A program made the translations under genes and the position numbers. Source: Neobacillus cucumis (GTDB lineage: Bacteria > Bacillota > Bacilli > Bacillales > Cytobacillaceae). From it: a stretch of 64,000 bases of DNA. The notes beneath the pieces were generated by a model, which saw only the letters and a list, made by a program, of their open reading frames with translations, searched no databases and was not told where the DNA came from. This document shows, one piece after another, positions 36,561 through 43,847 of this stretch. Within the stretch, counting starts at the first letter, position 1. Every line of letters starts with the position of its first letter. The DNA lies in assembly GCF_002860255.1 (NCBI RefSeq), contig NZ_PGVE01000064.1, positions 186,001-250,000 of the forward strand, in the 5' to 3' direction.

Positions 36561-36614
36561 AAATTATTCCTTTCACTGTCTTTTCTCCATTGTAGCACTT
36601 TTAACACAAAAATG

Positions 36615-36628
36615 CGAATGCATGTTCT
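36615..36628. promoter_or_regulatory. LexA-like operator upstream of yhaONM
   Basis: CGAATGCATGTTCT fits CGAACRNRYGTTYC at 12 of 14 positions. On the minus strand it overlaps a candidate -35 (TTCGCA) lying 17 nt before TACAAT. The distance to the yhaO ATG is about 55 nt. Confidence 0.6.
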
Positions 36629-36636
36629 AAAACTAA

Positions 36637-36664
36637 AGAGCCTTACCAAGTTTGGTAAAGCTCT
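36637..36664 (-). terminator. Retained terminator of the deleted yhaQP unit
   Basis: AGAGC and TTACCA pair with TGGTAA and GCTCT, with one unpaired base on each side, followed by TTAGTTTT on the minus strand. It lies 7 nt after the yhaP remnant stop. Confidence 0.65.
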
Positions 36665-36670
36665 AATAAA

Positions 36671-36778
36671 TTATTGATTTTTGGTTAATTGTAATGCCTT
36701 CTTAATGTCTTTATAGGAGTTAGACTTACCATACATTAATACACCCCCACGGTAGACACGGGCCCCAAAGACAGCAAG
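36671..36778 (-). pseudogene. yhaP: C-terminal remnant of an ABC permease (YhaP type)
   Basis: On the minus strand one frame reads 35 residues to a TAA: LAVFGARVYRGGVLMYGK, then a lysine-rich end (KDIKKALQLTKNQ). This is the typical extreme C-terminus of NatB/YhaP-type ABC-2 permeases. Upstream the frame closes at once, and no permease body exists. It is fused within 4 bases to the N-terminal remnant of the ATPase yhaQ. In B. subtilis yhaQ-yhaP lies exactly here, between yhaR and yhaO. A remnant terminator follows. Confidence 0.8.
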
Positions 36779-36782
36779 TATT

Positions 36783-36860
36783 AGGGATTGTTAAAGACAA
36801 ATCATTGACGGCTGTAGAACTTCCAAATCGTTTGGAAACGTGCTCAAGTTTAAGAACCAT
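36783..36860 (-). pseudogene. yhaQ: N-terminal remnant of an ABC ATPase (YhaQ type)
   Basis: From an ATG at 36860, with GGAG 8 nt upstream, the frame reads MVLKLEHVSKRFGSSTAV and then NDLSLTIP, the standard first 26 residues of an ABC ATPase just before its Walker A. After this, homology stops and the frame passes into the yhaP remnant out of register, ending after about 44 codons. Walker A, signature and Walker B are all missing, so the gene is dead. The start and ribosome-binding site look intact, so a short peptide may still be made. Confidence 0.82.
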
Positions 36861-37022
36861 ATTACGCACTCCATTTCTTCTTTATTACGAATATACCATA
36901 AATTGGTTTCGGATTATTTTTTTGAAAAGTTAATTGAATTGTGTGAAAATATAAAAGAAGTCGATTTCCATACGTTGTGCATTGCTCTTTATTATATTTG
37001 ATTAATCAAGGGGGAGTTATCG

Positions 37023-37208
37023 ATGAAAACTTATAAACTAACAGCCTTCGAAGCAAATGGTGAAAAACTATTAGATGAAAGTCTTCTAGCAGAAAATGAT
37101 GAGGCTGCAAAGAAGCAAGGGGAACAATTGTTATCAGAGAAGCAGCTATTAGAAAAAACACATCGGTTAACCTCACCTAGCGGCAAGCTTTTGCTGTTTC
37201 ACTCTTAA
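37023..37208 (+). CDS. yhzD: YhzD-like small protein
   Basis: The product is a 61-residue cytosolic protein. The pattern KLTAFEANGEKLLDESLLAEND, together with a C-terminal THRLTSPSGKLLLFHS, matches B. subtilis YhzD as I remember it, which sits in the same place beside yhaR. The function is unknown. AAGGGGGAG lies upstream of the ATG and a strong hairpin follows the stop. Confidence 0.8.
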   Translation: MKTYKLTAFEANGEKLLDESLLAENDEAAKKQGEQLLSEKQLLEKTHRLTSPSGKLLLFHS

Positions 37209-37244
37209 AGCAACAAGGAAGCCCTTGGGCTTCTTTGTTGCTTT
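37207..37244. terminator. Bidirectional terminator between yhzD and yhaR
   Basis: AAAGCAACAA and GAAGCCC pair with GGGCTTC and TTGTTGCTTT across a short loop, between convergent genes. Confidence 0.88.
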
Positions 37245-38034
37245 ATCTTCCAATAAAATTTGGTTTCCTTTTTTCAATAAATGCCCTTATTCCTTCTCGG
37301 TGGTCAAGCGTTTCTCTCATTTTTTGCTGGCCGTATTTCTCTAATTCCAGTACTTTTAATAACTGTGGGCGATTCTTCTCTGCCATTATTTTTTTTGTTT
37401 TAATCATAGCCTGAACCGGACGACTTAACCAATCTTGAACCCTTGCCTCCAAGGATTCCTGAAGTTCATCTTCTGCCACTTCTTGAATTAATCCCAGCTT
37501 TAATGCCTCATCAGGAGTTAATTTATTACCGTCCCAAATCACCTGCTTGGCCTTGGTTTCACCTAATCTTTTTTCTAAAAAGAAGTGGGCACCCCCATCC
37601 GGAATCAAGCCAATTCCAATAAAATTCATTGCAAGCTTACTTGTCTTATCCGCAATTATGTAATCAGTCGCCAAAGCTAGACTAAATCCGAGGCCAGCTG
37701 CTGCACCGGAAACCGCACTAATAGTTAGTTTCGGAAGGCTGTACAAAGTAATAATCAATTCACTAATCCAATCCATTACAGGAAAGAAATCACTTTCATT
37801 CATGTTTGAAAGCATTGTTTTTATATCTCCACCCGAAGAGAAGGCCCTTCCTTTTCCTGTTAAGACCACAATATCTACCTTATCGGACACACTAATTTCC
37901 TTTAGCTTACAAACTAACCCCTTTATGACATCTATATCCAATGCGTTTAATGCTTCCGGCCGGTTTAATTCAATCGTCGCAACACGCCCATTCACACGTA
38001 AATTCACCTTATCCGTTACAAAATTAATTGACAT
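37243..38034 (-). CDS. yhaR: Enoyl-CoA hydratase/isomerase-family protein YhaR
   Basis: This is a crotonase-fold protein of 263 residues. The oxyanion motif AFSSGGDIKTM is present, but the first hydratase glutamate is replaced: the segment reads GAAAGLGFSLALATD, with Ser where hydratases have Glu. The second site reads MNFIGIGLIPDGGAHFFL, with Asp in PDGG, as in PaaG-type isomerases. So it is more likely an isomerase or specialised enzyme than an ordinary hydratase. The name follows synteny with B. subtilis yhaR, here next to the yhaQP scar. The substrate is unknown. Confidence 0.85.
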   Translation of the reverse strand: MSINFVTDKVNLRVNGRVATIELNRPEALNALDIDVIKGLVCKLKEISVSDKVDIVVLTGKGRAFSSGGDIKTMLSNMNESDFFPVMDWISELIITLYSLPKLTISAVSGAAAGLGFSLALATDYIIADKTSKLAMNFIGIGLIPDGGAHFFLEKRLGETKAKQVIWDGNKLTPDEALKLGLIQEVAEDELQESLEARVQDWLSRPVQAMIKTKKIMAEKNRPQLLKVLELEKYGQQKMRETLDHREGIRAFIEKRKPNFIGR

Positions 38035-38131
38035 GGGACATACCCTCCCTTTTTACTCACTCACTTTCATTATATATGGAAATGGAGAGAATAAATACAA
38101 AATTTCAAAAATTATAGAAAATTTATCCAAT

Positions 38132-38168
38132 AAAAAAACTCCCGCTTTTTTAAGCAGGAGAGTTTTTT
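38132..38168 (-). terminator. Terminator at the end of hemZ
   Basis: ACTCC and GCTT pair with AAGC and GGAG(A)GT, with T7 on the minus strand. The hemZ stop is within the hairpin. Confidence 0.8.
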
Positions 38169-39661
38169 TCTGAAAATAATTCATCTAAAATGTCTAGTTT
38201 ATCCTGTGTATATGCTTCGAAGTTGTCATTATAAGATTTAGGGTCCTTTGGATTGGCAAAATGAGTGATTTTCCCAGATACCGGATCAATAAATTTGCTT
38301 GCAGCCCCACAGCCAAGTCCAATAATGGTCTGTTGTTCTTCCATAATCATAATATTATAAATGCTTTCCTGGTTAGGGAACGAATAACCTACATTCTCTA
38401 AATTTCCAAGGATATTCTTTTGCCTGTACAAGTAATATGGTACATACCCGTGATCTTTGGTCCACTTCTCCGCAAGCTCCATCATTTTTTCCACTTCTTG
38501 ACGCGGAGCCACCTTATACTTTTCCTTATTTTTCGTCATTTCGGATGCACGTTTAAATGACAATGTATGCACTGTCAATGACTCAGGCATCAATTTCTTT
38601 GATTCCATTAAGGAATGGGTGAATTCCTCGAGTCCCTCTCCAGGAAGACCAATAATTAAGTCCATGTTAATATTATTCATACCCATTTTACGAGCCATAT
38701 GGTACTTTTCTATTGTCTCTGTAACAGTGTGATGTCTGCCAATTGCCTTTAATGTTTCTTGTGTATATGATTGTGGATTTATACTAATTCGGTCAATATT
38801 CCACTTTTTAAGGACTTCTAATTTTTCAGGTGTAATGGTATCTGGCCGTCCTGCTTCAACTGTAATTTCACGAATGTTTTCAACATCAGGGAACGATGTA
38901 TACATTTCTTCGTAAAGCATGTCCATTTCTTCTGCTGTGATACTCGTCGGGGTACCTCCTCCATAATAGACCGTTGTAATCTTAACACCTTTCTCCTTTA
39001 GCCAAGCACCAACTTTTCTCATTTCATAATGCAGCCCGCCCAAGAAAGAGTTTACAGATCCTTGTCTGCCGTTTATAGCATAGGCAGGAAATGTACAATA
39101 GGCGCACTTTGTCGGACAGAACGGGATACCTATATAGATGCTGACTTCCTTTTTCAGTGAGTAAAGATCAGGTACGACAGCAAGCTGACGATCAACAATA
39201 TGCTGCATTAACTCAATCTTCTCATCACTAATTAAGTAATCCTCTTTTAATTGCTGATGCGCTTCTTTTAGTGGAATTCCTTGCTGGACTTTTCGATGAA
39301 GTAATTTTGTAGGTCTGACACCTGTTAAAATTCCCCATTTTTGTATCATACCTGTCCAGTCCTGAAGTACAGTTAAATAAACATGAGCCACCGCATGCTT
39401 GATTTGCTTAAATTGTTCCTTTTCCATCAGTGATCCGTTTAATTCTTTTTGGTAATTAGCGACATGTACCTCTCCGTTCTGGTCCTTCAATTCAGCAGAA
39501 ACTGCTATTAAATTTTTCACCTGTAACGTAAACTTTATTTGAACATCAGCATCGCTTTGCTCAGCCATGATGATTTCAGATTCCTCAAAAAATAAATTGG
39601 CAATAAGCTGCATTTGCCGGTTAAATCTTTCATCCTCTATTCCAATAATCGAAATTCGCAA
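38150..39661 (-). CDS. hemZ: Oxygen-independent coproporphyrinogen-type radical SAM protein HemZ
   Basis: The product is a radical SAM enzyme of the HemN/HemW family, 503 residues. The cluster motif is CPTKCAYCTF (CxxxCxxC) near residue 178. The SAM-binding segments YYGGGTPTSIT, EAGRPDTIT and MDLIIGLPGEG are present. HemZ has an N-terminal extension of about 160 residues, seen here. Members act in anaerobic haem synthesis or as haem chaperones; in Firmicutes the true reaction remains open. The start is a TTG at 39661 with GGTGA upstream. Confidence 0.9.
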   Translation of the reverse strand: MRISIIGIEDERFNRQMQLIANLFFEESEIIMAEQSDADVQIKFTLQVKNLIAVSAELKDQNGEVHVANYQKELNGSLMEKEQFKQIKHAVAHVYLTVLQDWTGMIQKWGILTGVRPTKLLHRKVQQGIPLKEAHQQLKEDYLISDEKIELMQHIVDRQLAVVPDLYSLKKEVSIYIGIPFCPTKCAYCTFPAYAINGRQGSVNSFLGGLHYEMRKVGAWLKEKGVKITTVYYGGGTPTSITAEEMDMLYEEMYTSFPDVENIREITVEAGRPDTITPEKLEVLKKWNIDRISINPQSYTQETLKAIGRHHTVTETIEKYHMARKMGMNNINMDLIIGLPGEGLEEFTHSLMESKKLMPESLTVHTLSFKRASEMTKNKEKYKVAPRQEVEKMMELAEKWTKDHGYVPYYLYRQKNILGNLENVGYSFPNQESIYNIMIMEEQQTIIGLGCGAASKFIDPVSGKITHFANPKDPKSYNDNFEAYTQDKLDILDELFSEKNSPA

Positions 39662-39779
39662 AGTTTATCACCTTTCATTTAAAAAGCACAAGTACCTTTA
39701 TAATTCTAGGCTGCTTGTGCTAGACATTACTAAACTCTCTTAAGTGTACAAAATCAAGAAATTAAGGTCAATATGGGAA

Positions 39780-39826
39780 AAGTGGAAGCGCCTTGACCAA
39801 GCTTTGAGCTGGACAATTTTCAAAGT
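39780..39826 (+). repeat. Dispersed repeat fragment, copy 1
   Basis: GTGGAAGCGCCTTG followed 13 nt later by GAGCTGGACAATTTTCAAAG. The ends match the element at 58.3 kb on the other strand, which lacks the middle. It lies in the yhaX-hemZ spacer. Confidence 0.6.
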
Positions 39827-39843
39827 TCACTTGAAATAGAAAA

Positions 39844-39870
39844 AGATATCATGGCTTTACCATGATATCT
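39844..39870 (-). terminator. Terminator after yhaX
   Basis: An 11-bp perfect stem (AGATATCATGG/CCATGATATCT) with a 5-nt loop is followed by TTTTTC on the minus strand. Confidence 0.88.
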
Positions 39871-39877
39871 CTAGTTC

Positions 39878-40747
39878 TCAATTCTTAATAATCTTCATTT
39901 TCCTTAAAAATTCAATTGGCTGCTGTTTACGGAAATGTTCCTTTACCATGTAGGCGACACCCTGTTCATTTTTCGATCTTGTTACCCAATCGGATGCCCT
40001 TTTTACTTCAAAATCCGCATTCCACATTGAAACGCCAAGTCCGGCTGCTTCAATTAATGGAATATCATCCAGGCCATCTCCTATATAAACCATTTCACTT
40101 CTCTTAATGCCAAGCTGATTTCCTAAATAAGATAATCCAGTAAGTTTTGAAACTCCCGATGGAACAATATCAAGCCTTAGTGAATCCAACTGAATCACTT
40201 CAATCTCCGAAAACATTTTTCTTAATGCCTGAACCGAATCCTTAAGGTCCCGCTCATCTTCAAAGTAAACTTCTATTTTAGGTGGGGACACTGGCTGGTC
40301 ATGCAAGTATTCACTCAGAGAAGATACAAATTGCTGGGAATAGAAAACAGGATCGCCAGATGTAAATACTGTTTTAGCCAGCAGTTGATTATTGAGCTTT
40401 AATTTATTTGCTAACGAAAACTGCTCATGCACTAGACGAATTTGGCATGGCATTGCTTCTAAAAAACGGATTGTATCGTAAGTAATATCCTCATTGATTC
40501 TTTTGACATATACTGGCTTCTCCACGTTACTTGCTATAAAAGCCCCTTGGTGAGTAATAAGAGGTGCTGTTATTTTTAACGCCTTTGCCACCTTCTTAGC
40601 CGAAGGAAAGCTTCGCGAAGTAACTAGTGTTACATAGATTCCTTTTTGTTGAACATATTCGAGTGCTTCCTTTGTTGATTTATGAATTTTTCCATTTGAT
40701 TGTAGAAGCGTTCCATCAATATTTAGCGCAAGCAAGCGATAAATCAT
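39878..40747 (-). CDS. yhaX: HAD-superfamily Cof-type protein YhaX
   Basis: The 289-residue protein has the Cof-type HAD fold with a C2 cap. Motif I reads LLALNIDGTLL: the first Asp (nucleophile) of the usual DxDGT is Asn. Motif II is VTLVTSRSF, motif III includes the Lys in VSKLTGLSYL, and motif IV is YIGDGLDDIPLIEAAG. The protein therefore may lack ordinary phosphatase activity. Length and position next to hemZ match B. subtilis yhaX, whose N-terminus I recall as similar. The start ATG is at 40747. Confidence 0.87.
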   Translation of the reverse strand: MIYRLLALNIDGTLLQSNGKIHKSTKEALEYVQQKGIYVTLVTSRSFPSAKKVAKALKITAPLITHQGAFIASNVEKPVYVKRINEDITYDTIRFLEAMPCQIRLVHEQFSLANKLKLNNQLLAKTVFTSGDPVFYSQQFVSSLSEYLHDQPVSPPKIEVYFEDERDLKDSVQALRKMFSEIEVIQLDSLRLDIVPSGVSKLTGLSYLGNQLGIKRSEMVYIGDGLDDIPLIEAAGLGVSMWNADFEVKRASDWVTRSKNEQGVAYMVKEHFRKQQPIEFLRKMKIIKN

Positions 40748-40823
40748 TATGTTGCCCCCTGTTCTTGGTGAATTACCTTTATATCACTTTTATGACCTTT
40801 CACCCACATATAGAACAAAAAGC

Positions 40824-40858
40824 GAAAGCCCCCGGGATTAAAGAACCCGAGGGCTTTC
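40824..40858 (-). terminator. Terminator after yheA
   Basis: GAAAGCCC and CGGG pair with CCCG and GGGCTTTC, followed by GCTTTTTG on the minus strand. Confidence 0.85.
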
Positions 40859-40865
40859 ATATGAA

Positions 40866-41213
40866 TCACAAATTTCCGTATAAATCTTCCAATGGTTTCA
40901 TAATAATTTTGTTTAATTCACCAATGATCATGCTCATTCGCTGCTCTGCTTCCATAAGCCCGGCAATTTTTTGATTTTGCTGAACAAGAGCGACGGTGGA
41001 TTGTGCCTGTTGAATTTCCTGCTCAGAGATGTTTTGGCCCATCATCTGTTTTTGCTGTAAATTCATTTGCATCTGGCGGAATTGATCAAACATTTGTTTT
41101 GCTTGAGGATCCATATTTACTTCGTTATATGCCTGCTTTAATTGTGTATACTCAGGACTTTGACGAATTGCTGTTTCTAACGCATAGGCGGAATCATATA
41201 AATTAACTGCCAT
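40866..41213 (-). CDS. yheA: YlbF/YmcA-family protein YheA
   Basis: The product is a helical cytosolic protein of 115 residues, of the YlbF/YmcA superfamily (KQMFDQFRQMQMNLQQKQMMGQ). YlbF and YmcA with YaaT form the RNase Y-specificity complex; YheA is a related stand-alone protein of unknown function. AAGGAGTG precedes the ATG. It is divergent from the ATP-grasp cluster. Confidence 0.88.
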   Translation of the reverse strand: MAVNLYDSAYALETAIRQSPEYTQLKQAYNEVNMDPQAKQMFDQFRQMQMNLQQKQMMGQNISEQEIQQAQSTVALVQQNQKIAGLMEAEQRMSMIIGELNKIIMKPLEDLYGNL

Positions 41214-41362
41214 TTAAGTCACTCCTTTTTATATAAATATCTTAACAACTATAACAAACTATTCAATTAAATGCGAGAATGTTCAAATCACCTTTCCGCC
41301 CTTATTTACATAAATTACTTATATCAACTAATGCCCATCATTCTAGAAAATGAGGAGTGATT

Positions 41363-42742
41363 ATGTCTTTTTCGTTAACCCCTATTCAGATTCAACCCGT
41401 AAAAGTAAAAGAAAAAGATTCAAACGTTATTCAAATGTCAGCCCATTTGTTTAAAAGGCTGCAATTAAATAAACAACAGGAGCTGAACTTATCTATAGGT
41501 CGAAAAAACACACCCGCAATCGTTCAAATAGAAGATTTACCTAATAACATTATCCATCTATCTGAAGAATTAATGAAATACTTTTACCTCCCCATACAAC
41601 CCCTTAAATTTCAAGCAATCGTTCTTCCCGATCATCTGACGTTAAAACTGGGACCTATCGCAGCTTTATTAACAGATTCCATTGAGAACAGAAACGATGG
41701 AGCCTACTTTCGTTCTATTCATTTGTTTTGTGACGAACTAGAGCAAGGAATAAGGGAAAAGGGCGGATTTTTCTATGTGTTTTCTTATGATCAGTTTTTA
41801 AATGAGGGATTTTTTTTAGAAAACGGAAAATGGGTCAAGGCACAGCTGCCTGCCCCTGATGTAATTTATAATCGAATTCATTCAAGGGTCCTAGAGTATA
41901 AAAAAGAATTTAAACATTTCCGAGAAAAACTTAACCAATTGTTCATTCCATTTTTTAATGACCGCTTTCTGTCAAAGTGGGAAGTCTACGACCATCTAAA
42001 AGATGAGACGCAGCTAGATTCCTATATACCGGAAACAAAATTATTTTCAAAAGATCATTTTTATGAATTGGCCCAAAAGTATGAATCGCTTTTTCTTAAA
42101 CCAATCCATGGAAGTCAGGGAAGAAATATTATAAAAATAAAACGTGAACCGGATTCTCATTACTCCATTGAAACCTCATTGAAATCCTTGCCAGCTAACT
42201 TCGGAGAACAGTTCACCTTAGATGAATTATTTCGACAAATCAAACCACTTATTCATAATCGAATTTATATTATACAACAAGGAATCCCGCTGATGTCATA
42301 TCAATCAGCTTCGATGGATTTCCGTGTCCTATGCCACCAGAATTTGCATAACCATTGGATTGTTACCTCCACAGTCGCAAGGATTGCAGCTAAACAAGAG
42401 TTTGTCTCTAATTTATCAAGAGGTGGTACCCTTACAAGACCATTAATAGCACTAAGAACAGTTATGAGCGAAAAAAAATCTATGGAAGTACTAGCCCTAA
42501 TGAAGGAATTGGCACTTGTAACTGCTGGAATTATAAGTGAAAGTTCACAGGGCATCATGGGAGAACTCGGTATCGACATCGGTGTGGATCAAGATGGGAA
42601 ACCATGGCTGATTGAGGTGAATTCTAAGCCATCTAAAAACTTTGAAGATGGTTTAACAAAAATAAGACCATCTGCCCGAGCTATTATTCAGTTTTGTACC
42701 ATTCTAGCATTTGATACAGCTGTTTTTAAGGAGGATTTATAA
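41363..42742 (+). CDS. YheC/YheD-family ATP-grasp protein 1 (459 residues)
   Basis: This is the first of four related ATP-grasp proteins. The family is spore coat-associated in B. subtilis (YheC, YheD), but no reaction is known. An N-terminal beta-rich part (residues 1-130) precedes the ATP-grasp fold. The glycine-rich loop FLKPIHGSQGRNIIKIK is near residue 250, and the ATP/metal residues DFRVLCHQN near 315 and DIGVDQDGKPWLIEVNSKP near 410 are present. Size resembles YheD. The ATG at 41363 follows GAGGAG; the next gene starts one base after the stop. Confidence 0.9.
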   Translation: MSFSLTPIQIQPVKVKEKDSNVIQMSAHLFKRLQLNKQQELNLSIGRKNTPAIVQIEDLPNNIIHLSEELMKYFYLPIQPLKFQAIVLPDHLTLKLGPIAALLTDSIENRNDGAYFRSIHLFCDELEQGIREKGGFFYVFSYDQFLNEGFFLENGKWVKAQLPAPDVIYNRIHSRVLEYKKEFKHFREKLNQLFIPFFNDRFLSKWEVYDHLKDETQLDSYIPETKLFSKDHFYELAQKYESLFLKPIHGSQGRNIIKIKREPDSHYSIETSLKSLPANFGEQFTLDELFRQIKPLIHNRIYIIQQGIPLMSYQSASMDFRVLCHQNLHNHWIVTSTVARIAAKQEFVSNLSRGGTLTRPLIALRTVMSEKKSMEVLALMKELALVTAGIISESSQGIMGELGIDIGVDQDGKPWLIEVNSKPSKNFEDGLTKIRPSARAIIQFCTILAFDTAVFKEDL

Positions 42743-42743
42743 A

Positions 42744-43847
42744 GTGATAACATTCGGTATTATGTCCTTAAATCTAGAAAGTGAAAATTCATATATAAAC
42801 GAAATTGCATGTCATGCTGAATCCTTAAGTATGGAGGTTTTCAGGTTTATTCCATCCGAAATTAATCCCCATACGCTTCTTGTTAAGGGGAGGAAATTTA
42901 ACCCAGTAACAAAAAACTGGAGGGATTGTGAAGCTCCCATCCCAACCATCGTTTATGATCGCTGTTTTTACGGAGAGGATGAGCATTCCAAACAATGCCT
43001 TCCAATTGTAACCTGGTTAAAAAGCCGAAGTGATATTATCTTTTTAGGCTATGGTCTGCCTAATAAACTCGAATTATACCAGGTCTTAAAGAATACCCCA
43101 CTATCATCCTATTTACCTCAAACACAAGCAGTTTTAGATGTTGACAGTGTTTTAAGTGAATTGACAGCAAAGCACAAAGTTATTTTAAAACCAATCAACG
43201 GTTCGCAAGGTTACGGAATCTATTACTTAAAAAGAAATGAAAAAACCATTCACGTTAAAACTGAAAAGCAAAAAAGGATTATTTCACGTATATTTCCCAA
43301 TGAGGCCAAGCTCGTTCAATGGTTGAAACAATTATTAAAACAGCGTAACTATTTACTACAGCCATATTTGGAGCTCTCTAATAAAGAACACCAGCCTTTT
43401 GATATTCGTACCCTCTTGCAAAAAAACGAGCGGGGGCAATGGAAGGAACAGGGGCGTGGCGTTAGGATTGGAAGTACGGGAGGTATTTTATCAAACCTGG
43501 CTGCAGGTGGGAGTGTAATTACCTTTAAAGAATGGATCACTTCCTTGAAGCCATCAAAAGGAGAGTATATACAGCAAGAGTTAGATTATATATTCGACAT
43601 CCTTCCCTCTACCTTAGAAAAAAACTTTATGCCGCTGTTTGAAATAGGTATCGATATTGGTATCGCCAAGGATGGTTCCATATGGATACTAGATATCAAC
43701 TCCAAACCAGGCAGGAAAGTTCTACTATTCACAAATCCTGAATTAAAAGACACCCTTTATACTAAACCACTGCTTTATGGAAAACATCTTTTTGAGACAG
43801 GACCGACGGAAAGGAAGGTCTATTATGAGAAAACATTATCTCATTGA
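42744..43847 (+). CDS. YheC/YheD-family ATP-grasp protein 2 (367 residues)
   Basis: This is the second member, shorter (YheC-like), lacking the long N-terminal part. The start is a GTG at 42744 with AAGGAGG 9 nt before. The loop is ILKPINGSQGYGIYYLK near residue 150, and FDIRTLLQKN near 220. The terminal metal motif reads DGSIWILDINSKPG: Asp stands where the other three copies have Glu. Catalysis may still be possible, but this difference suggests the copies are not redundant. It overlaps the next gene by 23 nt. Confidence 0.88.
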   Translation: MITFGIMSLNLESENSYINEIACHAESLSMEVFRFIPSEINPHTLLVKGRKFNPVTKNWRDCEAPIPTIVYDRCFYGEDEHSKQCLPIVTWLKSRSDIIFLGYGLPNKLELYQVLKNTPLSSYLPQTQAVLDVDSVLSELTAKHKVILKPINGSQGYGIYYLKRNEKTIHVKTEKQKRIISRIFPNEAKLVQWLKQLLKQRNYLLQPYLELSNKEHQPFDIRTLLQKNERGQWKEQGRGVRIGSTGGILSNLAAGGSVITFKEWITSLKPSKGEYIQQELDYIFDILPSTLEKNFMPLFEIGIDIGIAKDGSIWILDINSKPGRKVLLFTNPELKDTLYTKPLLYGKHLFETGPTERKVYYEKTLSH

